A stretch of DNA of 64,000 nt, from the NCBI RefSeq assembly GCF_029784165.1, contig NC_073696.1:21886530-21950529 (forward strand), written 5' to 3'. Below the pieces are notes generated by a model. The model saw only the letters and a program-made list of their open reading frames with translations, made no database searches and had not been told where the DNA came from. The position numbers were made by a program, and so were the translations under genes. Shown piece by piece: positions 30,250-43,643 of this stretch; the first letter of the stretch is position 1, and every line of letters starts with the position of its first letter. The stretch comes from Wyeomyia smithii. Taxonomy: Eukaryota > Arthropoda > Insecta > Diptera > Culicidae.

Positions 30250-31630
30250 TATAGGTAAAAAACATTAAGATTCAAAAAAAAAATTTCCCGCAAACTCAAA
30301 ATAAAATTATTTTAACTATTATTAGTCACCTATAAAATTTGTAGAAATTGGAATGGAGAACAAAAAAAACAGAACACTAAACAAGACATCGAAAGTTTGA
30401 CATCGGGTTTGTGACCAAACGATTTTGGGATTCAACTGTTCAACTTGAAAAAAAAAAAACTGAAAGGATCAATATGAATTTTGCTTTCTGCAGTAAGGGG
30501 CCGACCGCATTCCACGTGGACTGAAAAATGGACATTGACAAAACCCTCTTCTCCACCAACGTTTGATTCTGTGGATTTTTAGTGGTTAAGTATAAATAAA
30601 ACGATTCGAGCCTGTTCTAAAAAAAGTAAATTCTAAGTTTAGTCCAAAAAATGGAAATTAATTTTGAAAGACAGTTGAGGCCAAAAACGAAAATAATAAC
30701 AGATTAATAAAATTTACATATCATTCACAAATGGATGCAGATTGCAACTTTTCATAAAATTTTCATACATTTTATCAAACGCATTTTAAACTTTAACTCA
30801 AGTAAATAGAATAACTCCAAATTGAGCTGAAACCAGTCTGAAGCATTTACGAAAAATATAAGTGCATGATTTCAAGTTTTGTTGAAAATAACCAAAAGCG
30901 TTGAAAAGGACAATTTTAATTTAACTGAAGCGCTCTTGAAAGCTAGAAAACCCAGAAGCAAAACAATCAAAAACTCGCCCTCTTCGAGTTGCTCCATGAA
31001 ACTTATTGTTTAGATTCAAAACCTAGTTCAGTTAATAAGAGAGCTTTTAAAATTACCATGTTTATGAAGGAAAACTCAAATGGCCTAAAATATAACCTCG
31101 AAAGTAGCTTCCAATATCCGACATTGTGTTCTTTTTATAGGATAGAATAACTATTCTTGGGCCTCTTCCGAAAGTTTGTGCCGTTGTTGGCAGGTAATAT
31201 CATGCATAGATAATAAACTATTTTTGTAGCGTACGACTTAAATTTTCAATCATCAATTCCTTCAGCACTTGAAATTCCTGTCAGACGTTCAAACTCGGGG
31301 TTATATTTAAATCCACTCCGGTTATCATCGGACGAACTTCTATACTGAAAAAATCATCTCACTGTATTATCAAATTTTGCACCTAGCTCTTCGAAATGAA
31401 GACTAAGTTTTCCAAAAATATCTTCTAGAATCACTCTTGACGTAGATACTACGTGGGCTTCAAATGGTGAGTTAACTCAATTGACAACTTGGAAGGAGCG
31501 TCAAACCTATAAGTTCCTATCTCACACCTCCACGAGTCATATGATTACAATAGACTGCCAGGTGAAACATGGACCCAACTGGTTGGTGATGCCTGGGCAA
31601 TGTTGTCATCCTCCAATAGCTAATTGAGGA
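30250..31630. other. No recognised feature
   Basis: AT-rich sequence with no informative ORF or repeat that I can identify. Confidence 0.5.
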
Positions 31631-31639
31631 GGTATGACA

Positions 31640-32585
31640 CGATCACTGGCGCATAAACTTTACTTTGGCTGTAGAGGAATTGCTTCGCCAACACGAGCGT
31701 CTGTTCTCCACGATAGTGCGGCTCAAAACAGCATTGTTAAGAGCGGTGTCAGCGTGGGACTCGAAATACAGCTAACACGATGGTACCCCGGCGAGACAAG
31801 GGGTCGGAGAAGACCCAAAGAGCTGCCCGGAAAACAACTTGTTACAAACCTATGCAACGAAATAAGGACTACGATTGGAAACTTGGGACATGGAACTGCA
31901 AATCGCTCTGCTTTCCGCAATGCGACAGGATAATCTATGATCAGCTACATCTACGCAACTTCTAAGTCGTAGCGTTGCAGAAACTTTGTTGGTGTCCTGT
32001 CCACGGTATGGAAAAGCGGGCACCGGGCGGGTACTTTCTACCAGAGTTGTGGCACCACCGGCGAGCTGGGAACCGGCTTCATAGTACTGGGTAAGACGCG
32101 TCAACGCGTGGTGGGGTGGCAGCCGATCAACGAAAGGATGTGCAAGTTGAGGATAACGAGCCGGTTCTTCAACTACAGCATCATCAACGTGCACTACCTA
32201 CATGAAGAGAGACCCGACGACGAAGAGGAAGCGTTCTAGGCACAGCTGAAGCAGATATACGATAGCTGTTCGCGACGGGACGTTAAAGTAGTCATTCAGA
32301 ACATTTCTCAGGTAAGACGGAAGGCAATGTACCGATCGGTAATACGGCCAGTTTGCCTACACATAGTGTATAATGATAACGGCAATCGGTGCGTGAGCTT
32401 TGCGGCCTCCCGTGGTATGGTAGTCGCAAAGATATCCACAAAACCACTTGGAGATGACCCGACCAACAGACAGAGAATCAAATTGACCACGTTCTAATCA
32501 ACGGCAGGTTTTTCTTCGATATCATCGTATAGTCGAAGCATTCTACGTCCTTCAGATGGTAATGCTGATAGGCATCTTTCCGAAC
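31640..32585 (+). pseudogene. RTE-like LINE, 5' region and endonuclease, decayed
   Basis: A decayed relative of the endonuclease at 49163. Both share GAGCGTCTGTTC upstream, the motif KDYDWKLGTWNCKSL (the N-terminal TWN of APE-type endonucleases), and later HVLINGRFFFDI. Stops and frameshifts are frequent. It is joined at about 32585 to an R1-like fragment in the opposite orientation. Confidence 0.8.
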
Positions 32586-32589
32586 AGGA

Positions 32590-33700
32590 CATGATACGAA
32601 ACGCACTCGCAACCCTCAGGCATATGAGCCTGTAGGTAATTTTCAGTTTACCACGATAACTGTTTGTACCTAGCGCATTAAACCACATTGGGTCCCATAC
32701 CTAAGTATGGACGAAATCACGCTGGCAAGAAGTTTACGCTTGCTGCCATACACCGCTGAGCTATTCGACATCATTCGAGGTAGTACTGCAATAGCAGTTG
32801 AACCCCTCCCACAGGCATAGTTGACGTGACTCTTAAATGTGAACTTGTCGTAAACCATAACCTCCAAGAGCTTCAAAGATCGCTCCGAGGCAATGGTGCA
32901 GTTTCCGACTCTGACCACCGCCTGTTGCTCTGATCTGCGGTTATGCAAAACCGTGACCTCCATCTTATGTTGCGCTAGCTCTAGTTTCCTGCAGGTCATA
33001 CAGTCTTCGACACTGCGTATACAGTGAGAGGCCATCAACTCGACCTGCTCGGTTGATTCACCATAGACCTCTAGCGTTATGTTGTCTGCAAAGCCGACGA
33101 TCACAACTCCTACAGAGAACTTGAGTTTCAACACCCCATCATACGTGACATTCCACAACACCGGGCCCAGAATAGAACCTTGCAGAACTCCTGCGACAAT
33201 TAGGACGCTCTTCTGACCCTTCTCCGCGTAGTTAACAAGTATTCGATTCTGGAAGTAATTTTCCAGCGACACCGGTGCATGAATGCTCCTGAGCGCAAGC
33301 TATATGAAGTCCCAACTGGAACTATGAACGCATTCTTCTTGTCAAGTTTGAGTGCTACCTTCGCCATCTTAGTGACGGAACGGATAGCATCCAGCGTGGA
33401 CCTTCTATTCCGGAAGCTGAACTGGTTACTTGCCAGACGGTTTACACCCTCCGTGTACCTCACCACTCTGTTGAGGATAATCCTCTCAAGCATCTTGCTC
33501 GCAGTGTCCAGCAGGTACATAGGTCTGTATGCCACTGGGTCCCCTGGCGGTTTCCCAGACTTCAGACCAATCTCTGCAGCTCCCACCGTTTCGGGGAGAG
33601 GAAATCATTTAGGCACCTCTGCACGACGTGAGACTCGACTGCCGGAAGCCAAGGACTGGGCTCGTAGCGTGGAAAGAGTCTCCCGAAGATACGCTCCAGC
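32590..33700 (-). pseudogene. R1-like LINE reverse transcriptase fragment inside the RTE-like copy
   Basis: The minus strand reads SGKPPGDPVAYRPMYLLDTA, then GVLQGSILGPVLWN, VGFADNITLEVYGES (second catalytic Asp replaced by Asn), and the thumb/connector MSNSSAVYGSKRKLLASVIS and TYRLICLRVASAFR. These motifs fit the R1 group. Both ends abut plus-strand RTE-like sequence, so it inserted into, or recombined with, that copy. It is broken by frameshifts and lacks both termini. Confidence 0.8.
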
Positions 33701-33704
33701 ATTG

Positions 33705-34690
33705 CCGAAGGAGTGGATGGAGTGTATTGGGTGTCCCATCTATAAAAAAGGCAATAAGATGGAGCTCTGCAATTACTGGGCAATGACACTGCTGCACTCT
33801 AGCACCGACTATCACCATTTGCGAAGCAGTTCGTGGAGCACTTCCAGGCGGGATTCATGAGTACCCGCACCACCACGGACCAATTATTCGCGGCTCAGCA
33901 AGTTATGCAGAAATCTCTCTCGAGCCCCTTCGAAACTTGAAGAGGTTTGAAGCAGGGTGGAGATCTCTAGTGTCAACTAGTTAATATTGCCCTGGAAAGT
34001 ATCATTAGAAGAGCGGTGATTATTACAAGTGGCACGATATTCCAAAAGTCGGTTGCAACTGTTCGGCTTCGCTGACGATATCGACATTGGGGCTTGAACC
34101 TTTGTGACGATAGCAGATACGTACATCGGCTTGAAGGCCGAAGTCAAACGGATTGAATTGGTCGTCAATGCATCGTAGACAAAGTACATGACAGGAAGGG
34201 GTTAACGAGAAGACAGTGCTAACTTCCCACTTCGAGTTTAAGTCGGTGGTGATGAAATCGATATGGTTGACGATTTCACGTACCTTGGCTCACTGGTAAC
34301 TACCGACATGGATACCAGCAGAGAAATTCATTGGCTCATTATGACAGAAAATCGCGCATATTCGAGGAAGGGAACTTGGAGAAGGCGAATGAACCACGAA
34401 CTTCAGGAACCATCTATCGTCCTGCTTGGGGTACCATCTGTCGTCCGGTAAGATTGGCAGGTTGCGGTGGGCTGAGCATGTGGTACGGATGCCGAACCGG
34501 TAAAGATGGTTCTTGAAATTAATCTGTCAGGGACGATACGAAGAGGTGAATAGCTGGTAAGGTGAATCGATCGGGTGGAAGACGACCTACGGACTCTACG
34601 CAGACTGCAGAGCTGGTGAATTGCAGCCATAGATCTAATGAAATAAAGGCGACTCTTATGTACAGCAAAGGTCACACAACGGCTTACAAC
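33705..34690 (+). pseudogene. RTE-like LINE, reverse transcriptase part, decayed
   Basis: Continues the plus-strand element after the R1-like insert: KEWMECIGCPIYKKGNKMEL, QAGFMSTRTTTDQLF (in a shifted frame), then VDDFTYLGSLVTTD and WRRRMNHELQ. Each block has a close counterpart in the element at 46872-48927. It contains several stops. Confidence 0.8.
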
Positions 34691-35468
34691 TGTTTGGTAG
34701 GGTAGTAGGGTGGTATTTGTGGGGAGTATAACGAAAATGTGCCCTCTTAAAATTCTTATTATGTTACTATCACCGAGCAGATTTTAAACCCCAATATCTT
34801 GATCAAACGGTGAAGATTGGCTCAAGCTTGTTCCATATTAATTGTCATATCTTTTTAATAGTAAACTAGATAAAAGTTGAATTGAAAATTATCCATTTTT
34901 GGTTTGGTTCAAGCTCACTTCTATAGGTGAAAACACGATGTAACTTCCACTAAACAGATCTTGGACACTAATGTTTTCATAGCTAGTTGAAACTCCCCCC
35001 AAACTTTTGATATAATAACTAGCACTTCTTTTCAAATGTTGTAAGTGGCCCCTTCCTTTTTTAAGTTATGTCATTTTCCAAGTTTCGCAAGACGCCAAGA
35101 GATTTTATTTCGTTAGTAATATAAATATACAAAAAATGAATATCATTTGGCAAGCAGTCGAGCCAAGCCGATGCAGCTCTGAGCCACGCAACGGAATAAC
35201 ACGTTGTACCGTTTTGCGACTTGGAAGAGAAACAAAAAAAATCTTCCCGTGTCGGATGGAAGCAGATAACAAGCAATGAATCACTCTCAATCGCGCAACA
35301 TTATATTACACTGTTACGCGTTGCATCCTGCGGCTTCGACTAAAAAATTCTGTTCTGAGTTCGAAATGCTGTTTTTTTTTAAAACGTAATTTTTTCTATG
35401 AAGTGTAGTAGATTTTCTAAAAGGATCACCTTATATATAATCGGAGAGTTTGATGAATAAAAACTTAC

Positions 35469-35518
35469 GTAGTCCTACATCAATCATGTGGTCGTGTCTT
35501 GAATACCACAACCTACTT
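35469..35518 (+). repeat. Short dispersed repeat, also at 52543-52592
   Basis: GTAGTCCTACATCAATCATG followed by GGTCGTGTCTTGAATACCAC matches 52543-52592 with only a few differences. It is a piece of an unidentified interspersed element. Confidence 0.55.
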
Positions 35519-35628
35519 TTTAGTACTGCAAAAGGCACTTAAAATACTTTGTCAACATTTTATCAACATTTAGTCCACATTGTTCATCTCGACAAATTAA
35601 GATTTTCACAAAAAGCCTTTTTAAGCGG

Positions 35629-35632
<4 letters not shown>

Positions 35633-35663
<31 letters not shown>
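35633..35663. repeat. (TG)n microsatellite
   Basis: About 15 uninterrupted TG units. Confidence 0.95.
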
Positions 35664-35667
<4 letters not shown>

Positions 35668-36110
35668 GTATTTATATTTTTACCATCAACCGTAATCATG
35701 ATAAGCTCGAACGTAATACTAAGTTGTGTATTATCAACTCTCACAATGAATGGGATAATTTAGAAATTTCTGTAGTTATTACACTTACTCATGGGTTGTG
35801 TCGCAGTGTTTTTTTTATTTTATGAGAACTGGACGACAATATCATATCGTTATCGATGATGGATACGGGTCTTTTCAATTGATAACCGATGCCAGTATAA
35901 CATTTTTGCAGGCTCTGATATAGTAATACAGCTGCGCTTAGATATCTTGACATCCACAAAAACAGCTAAAGTTTGTTCAGAAGGTTATTTTTTCTTATTA
36001 ACTTCAGTCCTCAGAATATCTGCAATTTTTTTCTGAATATTAGTACACAAAATCAAACTAGCAGCAAATTGCACTCAATTTATGAAGTAAAAATATCCAA
36101 AATAGACATA

Positions 36111-37117
36111 GGAGAACTGCTCCATTATTCATATCATTAAGCCGATATTCACGAATAATGCACGGATGAAACACCAAATTTTCACGAGATCATTAAACAA
36201 ATAAACTATATATGCCTACGTGCTCTTATGGAATCGTTCAGCATTGTGTATTTAGTAAAATTAGCTAGATTTATCTTGAATTTTGTAGAACAAACCATTC
36301 TTCACAACGCTTCCATATCCATCTCAAAACTTGAATCACTGCTCAATTATTCATCTCACGACGCCCCCATATTCATGACACTGTTAATCATGAATGAATC
36401 ACATCATCATGAATGAACGTAGCCGTAGCCCGTCGTAGTAGGTTACCTTGATATCCGCTGTAGTTGTTTACGTGCAAAATTGGTAACCTATGGTATTGGT
36501 AACCACAACAGTGCTGTAGATGCATGCAATTATGTCGGATTTAGTTACCTTTTTTTAGTATGATTTTTTCTTATTAACAGAAACTGATTTGGTAACTTTT
36601 GTTTTTCTTCAACGAAGTGAAAACAGATGAAAATACATACAATTGAAATTTAGGGATTGTAGAAATTCATCTCATATATTTCTGCTGATTTAGGCTTGTT
36701 TTAGAAAAGTTGAGGTGAACATTTCAAAGATAAAAGTATTCTTAGTGTGGTGAGTGATTTTGTTTAGTGATCAAAATAAAAAGTGGTCCGCTAGTGATGA
36801 AAAAAAAACTTTGGTTGGCTGCTGAACAAGTCCCGTTGTAGTCGTACAATGGGCGGATTTTCGTTTTCTGAGGTAGGTGATTGAATTAAATGAGTTTTCG
36901 AGTGCAGATGACCGACTATAATATCAAATTTAGTGCTCTTAAGTGAGTTTTTGAGGATTGTACTTTATGAGGAATCTAGAGTGAACTAAGAAGAATCCTT
37001 TCCATGGATTAGCAGATTGGTTTAGGAAGAAAATATACATTTTTCCTGTTTTCAATTGTGTTTTCATGTTGTATGAGAAGAATATATGGACTGAGATGAA
37101 TAATGGAGCAGTTTCCC
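36111..37117. mobile_element. TA-flanked TIR element (about 1 kb)
   Basis: The left end GGAGAACTGCTCCATTATTC and the right end, the complement of GGGAAACTGCTCCATTATTC, are each bordered by TA (36109-36110, 37118-37119). This fits a Tc1/mariner-type non-autonomous element. The interior repeats TATTCAT motifs and has no transposase ORF. Confidence 0.6.
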
Positions 37118-37123
37118 TACCTA

Positions 37124-37342
37124 AAGCAAGGCAAAGCCTTGGTGCTACATTCCGTATCGGAAATCGACCTTCTGTTTTACTATACGCAGACTTCGCAGCC
37201 GACTGTTAAGTGTACAGGACAATTGCGGGGCTAGCGCTACGATCCCACTGACACTAACAATCTCTCCCGAGCCGAGACTCGAACATACGACGACTGGCTT
37301 GTTAGGCCAGCATCGTACCTCGAGACCAGCTGGGCGAGCTGG
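37124..37342 (-). mobile_element. tRNA-derived SINE, family B, with 13-bp target duplication
   Basis: On the minus strand it starts CCAGCTCGCCCAGCTGGTCT with an A-box-like region. It has an intact anticodon-arm-like CTGGCCTAACAAGCCAG, a B box GTTCGAGTCTC, and a body ending GGCTTTGCCTTGCTTTAG. It is flanked by perfect GTTTCCCTACCTA at 37111-37123 and 37343-37355. The left duplication overlaps the end of the TA-flanked element, so the SINE is the younger insertion. Confidence 0.85.
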
Positions 37343-39393
37343 GTTTCCCTACCTACATTCAACAATTAGGAACGAAAGCGACTGCAGCAGGTTCTACGCA
37401 AATTTTCAGTTTTCCTTTGTTTACTTTGATTGCAGAACTCAAAGTTCTTTGACAGTCGATAGCCTTTTTCAACACTACTGGAATGGAAACACTACAAAAT
37501 CCTCCAATCATTTGCGTTCGAAAAGCGATCCTTCCTCCGTTTCGTATTTTTCCATCGATGCTTCAACTCTCAAAAAACGCGAACTCAGCTTTCGCATTCC
37601 TCATCAGGTTCTTTAAAGTAAACTCCAATAGCATTTTGTTTCTCATCCAAACTGTGTTGAGATTTTTTTCTTTTCAATGAATTTTCTACTGAAATTAAAA
37701 AAAGAGATCGAACGTGAAAGGTTTTTGCATAAAAATAAATAGTTTACCGTTTGATTTGGGCACATTTTCGATCACAATCGTCTATGAATTATATATTTTC
37801 ATTATATTTAGCCGGATACTGCTGCAATGCATACTTATTTTTGGAACGACCGCAATGTTATTTTTTTATAAGAAATCAAAACCCCAAAAATGAATTAAAA
37901 AATAAAGTATATTTTAGGTTATGTTCGACTTTTGTTCAGGGAGCCGTCACTGTGCATTGAGAAGATGCGAACTAACAATGGGAAAGTTTTGTTCGAATGC
38001 TTAAAATCTCAAAAGTGTAGTAAGGGCATCTTCAGCGGTGGTCTATTTTTGAAACAACTTTATACTAGATTTACACCAGCGAAATCTGAATTGAACCAGC
38101 TAATATGGACCAACTTTTCGTTCTCCGCACCGGTGTTGTATATCTTGTTGTTTTAAACCGCTGACATCTGTCACACTCTCAACAATTTAATACCCCATGC
38201 TATCAGTTTATGAGACTTGTTATAATAAAAAGCATTTAATATTTAACAAACGGAAATTCGATAGGTTTTACGCACATTTAACGATTACTTTGGCAAGACA
38301 CTTTATGGATTTCACGGTTTGACCCGAGCGTCAGTGACATTTTTCAGGATGGATTGGTATGATCTCAAAATTTCTGCTACAAATAGGGCTTCGGAGGATA
38401 GCGAAAAATGTTTGATCGCGTAGATGTTCATCTTCCGTTTTCGTGTCATCAATCTTTCAGAATCTTGCAGTTCTTTAAACTTGGGTTCGGTGTTGAGGAT
38501 ATTGAAACAAGCCTGGGGTGACATTGCGCATTTCGTTTCGAGTAACTCGAACAAAACTAAATGATCGCTGGGGGGCGTTATGTTCGTCTTCCGTATTTTT
38601 TTTTTGACTTTGTGGGTTAAATAAGCTGAAGCACAAATGACATTGACAGCTCCTTCGAGCTTAGAGCAAAACTGGCAGTATGTGACGTGCTCGAAAATAG
38701 CGAAAATCGATCGATCCGAGCTGCACAATGCCACTTCTGCATTTTGAACGTTTTCAGTTCAGTGTCTTCGAAGAACATTTTTCTTGCCTCTTGAGGCCTC
38801 ATCTAGTCCCACTACAATTAGAGCGATTAACGAATAGCCAATATATTTGGCTTCCTGGTGGCTGATGGTTGCAAACCAAGTAGTTGAACCTACGGTTATG
38901 GTCTTCCAGAATTCTCCCTTTTGCTAGTCAGTTTCCTTAAAGCCAAGAATGACAAACATGTTCATTTTCTTCTTCAGAAAAACCACAAAAATGAATTGTG
39001 AATAATCATGAAAAATCTTTGTTTTATTCATCCCCCAACTCAGGCAAAATGCATATATGTAAATAGCTAAAAATGAGGTATTCAATTAAAATATGACATT
39101 TTACCCACCTATTGGTAGCGTACAGAAAGTTCTAGAACGTTCTATTTCTTGTTCCAAAAAGTGACAAAAATAGATCAAAACGTATACCAGTTTCAAATTT
39201 TTTCCATTTAGATCTGGTATAAACAAAATTTACACCACCGGTGCAGCAATGAATTTGAGTTTGTTCCAAAAAAATAGAATAAAACAACGGTTTGGACCAC
39301 CGCTGAAGATGCCCTAAACGTTACAAACGAATAAAAAAACCATGATGAGTAGAACATGGTGCAACAGTTTGATCAAAAAGTAGGCGCGCGGTG

Positions 39394-39430
39394 AGAAAAA
39401 TATATAGTTCTCTCAACTATATATTTTTCT
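39394..39430. repeat. Perfect 16-bp-stem hairpin
   Basis: AGAAAAATATATAGTT, a 5-base loop, then the exact complement. It is AT-rich and not followed by a U-run typical of a functional terminator. Confidence 0.7.
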
Positions 39431-40179
39431 TAACTACGTATGTGTTTTATTTATAATTACATGAAGTGTGATGTTATTCGAATAAAATAGCCAAATTGAT
39501 CAATTTCAATGAGACAATTTATCAACAATAATTCTTACGAGCAAGTAAAACATAATCGGATATAATATAAAAGGAACTCTCCAGCGGCAGTTTGGTGCCG
39601 TATAGTGCCTTAGATTTGCCGGGTATTGATATAATCTGAAAAATGAAATGAAAATTTTAGTTCAAAAACTATAAAATTTAAGATTTACTGTTGCCTTACG
39701 TGGTTGAACTCCAAATTTCGTTAATAGAAAAAACGAGTCCTAAATCGATAATATTTATTAAATGATTTGGTTTTTCATTTCCTCACGAGTAGTTCCTTAC
39801 TACCAGTTGCTACTGCAAACCTTTATCAGCATGATTTCCAGAAAAAAATCCCTGGCAAAATCACTTCTATACTTAATTTTACTGCTTCATCCATTGCAAC
39901 TAAAAACTGGACTTTGATAAACAAACCAACTCCATGTCAACTGATTTTTCAACATGGCTGACTATGCCTTTTGACATACCGTTACACCATGTATCTATAC
40001 ATCATGAAAAAAACCTTGAATAAATGTCAAAATTTCTCAATGAAAACACTGAAAGAAAAATGGTAAAATTTCACAGTAAAATTGAAAGAATCTGAAGGAG
40101 AGCCATCAATTTCCACTTCCTTTCATATAGTTTTAATGGTTAATAGAAACGTTAAAAATATGAAGCCAATTCTTCAGCC

Positions 40180-40268
40180 GGTACACATTATAGCTGTCTA
40201 CTGCGTTAGTAAACTGCTAGAAGGAATTCCATCCCGAACCCTTTTCCGGTGACAGCTATAATCTGTAC
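40180..40268. repeat. Inverted repeat with about 19-bp stem
   Basis: GGTACACATTATAGCTGTC and its complement GACAGCTATAATCTGTACC (one mismatch) enclose about 50 bp. It may be a tiny MITE. The loop is too unpaired for a miRNA precursor. Confidence 0.55.
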
Positions 40269-43200
40269 CTTCAACAGCTTGTAGCAACAAGATAATCTGT
40301 GTGTCAACTTCCGTGCAAAACGGTTACTACTGCCGGCCAAGCCAGGCTGAGCGGCAGCGGCAAACACCGAGGATGCAATTTTATGCGCCGGCTAGCTGCT
40401 GAGTGCCAGCAGTGCAGGAGTCCCCTACGCTGCGTTTGCTAAAAGGCCATAAAATACTTTAACATTTTATGAATTGCGATATGTTCAATTAAACGGTGTG
40501 TTGTTTCAAGTTAGCCAGCCACACACGGCGTCCGGCAGCCTGCTCCGGGCTGAGGTCAAAACGAATAAATTACTCAGCTGTGCGCGCGGTGGCGCCGGTG
40601 CAGCGAGGAACGACGCACATGCTTATCGGTATTTAAGCTCTTTTGGACTCGAAACCGATGGACTTTGTATTGTGGCTCTCGAGAACTGGAGGGGCGAGGG
40701 TAAGGCATTTTATCTATTTAGCAGAAACATGAAAGCAATCGTTTTCAAGAGGCAGCATATTAACGAAGGACTTTGAATTCACCGTGCAAACCTGGGATGG
40801 ACAATTAATTATAATTTTAATTGAATTGAACTGCAATTTTGATAAATGTGTACTGCAAGCTGGCACGGCGGCAGAGTCCCTGCGGGACTCAAACAGTTTT
40901 TAAATGGCGAAAGTGTGGGTAGGATTCTCCTATTAACGCCACATTTATCATCAATTTGCCGAACACGTGTACACCCGGGACTCTAATTAATCATTTAATT
41001 CAATCCATATCTCGCTTGGAAGAGGACACAAATGAGATGGAAATGAAGAGGATTTATTAGCGTCGGACATTTACGAGCGGTCGTTCGTTCGCTTGCTCGC
41101 TCGCTCGCTGCACTCACTTCCATCACAGGACTTCAAAATTATCGGATTAATATTCACTCCATGTTCCGAAATCGCTGTAATCGGCGATGATTTACGGTGA
41201 GTGCGCGATCTCGTAAAATTCATTCATCCACCACCGCACCGGGACATGGACACCGGTTCCAAGTGGAGACGCCTGGTTACGCATCATTTAACTGGTTGCA
41301 GTCTGTAAATGTGACGCTTGTGAAGTTTTTAAAAATTTCAAAAATTAAATGTTATGCATCATGAAGTCAAAAGAAAAATTTTAAATAAATCTCAGTACTA
41401 TTTTGACAAACAGTTTATCGACAGTTTATCATCGTAATGCAATTTTGTTGGGCATAAAACTAATATTAACGCAACCGGTCGTGGTGCAACTATTGCCATT
41501 TAGCGAACGAAATCTGATGGGATCAATCAATGCAAATATCTCAGGATGATCCGCACCGGACCGGAGGGATGTCTAGTCGTGAATCTGGCAAATGGCACAA
41601 AGCAACAGTGCGACGTCTATCCCATTAAAAAACGTATGCCTACGTGTTGGTCGTGTGAGAAGCTCCCGAGGGCTTTGTCTGCCCGTTAACGGACAGTGAA
41701 AAATTTATGGCATGCCGAAAACCGATCATAAATCAATAAACTGTGAACGGTCTGTTAATGTAATTTTCAGTTTGGGTTTATCTTGAACGTTTTGGTTGTA
41801 TCAAGGACAGCTTTCGAAGCAAGACAAATAAATATGAATTCGAATGTATCATTAACTTGATGCATCTGGTAGTTATTAAAGTTTAATATAATAAAACGAA
41901 TGGATCCATCAAGCAGCTTGCATCAAAATGTCAAATCCAGCCATACTCCACCACCATCCCATCCATCTCGAACTAATCCAACAGAACATTTTGTTAAAAT
42001 TGATATTGGTACGGCGTCGACACTAAGCTCTAAAAGCTGAAAACTGACACCAAATGATAGTGCAAAAGCCTTTCTGTAGCAACGGTGAAGCATTTACCAG
42101 CCGACATCCTTTTGAAGTCGCTAAAACTGCATCAATTTCTTCCAGCTCCCATTCCCCGGGCCCACCACTTAGAGCACCGTATACAAAACGGCTCGACTTC
42201 TATCCATCAGATAACGTATTTGATGTCACTAATCAACTCTTATTGCATTATTTTATTTTACGTTGTTGCGCGGTACACGTACCTTACTGTCCTACCGCCC
42301 GAAAGTAAGCCATTTCCAGCCTGAGTGCCATCATCCTTCCGTGGAGTCAGTCAAAGCGTGAAGTTTGATCTTCCTTCCTACTGGCGCTGTAGCCGATGAC
42401 GATGATGATAGCAATGTTCTCCTCTTCCATCCTGACTCATCTTCACACTCGGGTGCACTTTTCGTCGTTTCGTTGAACAACAAAAAAAAGTATGCCAAAG
42501 AGCTGCCGTCTACGGAGGAGATCCACTGGAATATTTACATAAACGATGTCGACATTTGCGTGTCACTTCACTCGACGGTAACTTTCGCTGATGGCCAGAT
42601 GGCATCGCAGATTTGCTGGCGTTAACGTGTTGGGATTTGTCTGCTCATTACGCTATGAGGAATGTTGTGACTAGTGGAAGCATTTTAAGTACACGGAGGA
42701 AAAGTATCGTCCAGAGAAGGTGTCTGGCCTAAAAAGAATTTTTTTCAATGGTTGCATACTTTTTGAACCATGAAATCACTCATCATAAGACTCAACTAGT
42801 CAACACAGGTTTTGCCCCAGTGCGTGGTCAAACTGGAAAAATATGAAAGATTATAGTTTTCTACCCATTCCTGTGAATTTTGGTACCATCTAGCAACCGC
42901 GGAAGGGCTTTGCAAGGCCGCCGAGTAGTTGCTCGCCGGGTTCGTCACTTCTACGTTTCCTTAGGGGAAAATTTCATTTAAGTCTCTGAAGGCTTCACGC
43001 ACTTCCGAGGGACACCATAATTCACAGAATCGTTTGAAAAGCTGCATTTTTTTTTACACATTAAGTGATCAATCCACCAACAAGTGAAATGGAAAATTCC
43101 ATTTTTTCATCTAAAAAGACGCTTAATAGATTTAACGAAAATTCGAAAAAATCTGAGAGTAAAATTAGAACAGAAATTGTGATTTTTAGTGCCTTTCCAT

Positions 43201-43429
43201 AGAAAACTGTAAATGTAAGAATGATAATGTAAGAATTAGAAAATTGGTCTCTTCGGTGAAGTTTCTTGTTTTGAGATTACCTAAAACTTTACTGAAGACA
43301 TTATGCATCTATCTCAATCTGATGAAAAAGTTATTTTTCTATCTCATTGTTTGATGAAATAATCATCTATTTTCCCATTTTTCTACGTAAAACAGAGCGT
43401 TTTTTACATCTTCGACCAAAAATAGTTAT

Positions 43430-43640
43430 TTTTGACATTTTCGAGATTTGTGAAATTTTTGACATTTTTGACATTGTTGACAAATTTTTAATTTTTGTCA
43501 TTTTTGACATTTATGACTTTTTTGTAATTAAGACGTTTTTGACACTTTTGACATTTCGTCATTTTGACATTTTTGTCATTTTTTGGCATTTTTTGGCATT
43601 TTTTTACTTTTTTGGCATTTTTTTACTTTTTTGGTTCCTA
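43430..43640. repeat. Imperfect TTTTTGACATT minisatellite
   Basis: Many imperfect copies of TTTTTGACATT, degenerating to TTTTTTGGCATT at the right end, immediately before the BEL LTR fragment. Confidence 0.8.
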
Positions 43641-43643
43641 AAC

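Larger units (their letters stand above)
34691..36108. other. Non-coding, with one microsatellite and one shared repeat segment
   Basis: No gene seen. The two named repeats inside (35469-35518 and 35633-35663) are listed separately. Confidence 0.5.
37360..43400. other. Long intergenic region, no supported gene
   Basis: AT-rich sequence with scattered GC-richer patches (40320-40700, 41000-41300, 42050-42650). The open frames present, for example 38312-38734 on the minus strand (140 codons) and 40474-40776 on the plus strand, have no recognised domain and lengths expected by chance in 64 kb. Two hairpins and a short CTCG repeat (about 41085-41108) are the only structures seen. Confidence 0.45.

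Noticed and set aside
35633..35663. CRISPR-like or regulatory repeat
   Set aside because: Plain (TG)n microsatellite. No array of direct repeats with unique spacers exists anywhere in the window, and the organism is a eukaryote.
38312..38734. 140-codon minus-strand ORF
   Set aside because: No recognisable domain. A length around 140 codons is about what chance gives once in 64 kb of AT-rich DNA. Kept only as a possibility.
40180..40268. miRNA precursor
   Set aside because: Only about 19 bp pair, with a ~50-bp unpaired loop. This does not match a Drosha/Dicer substrate.
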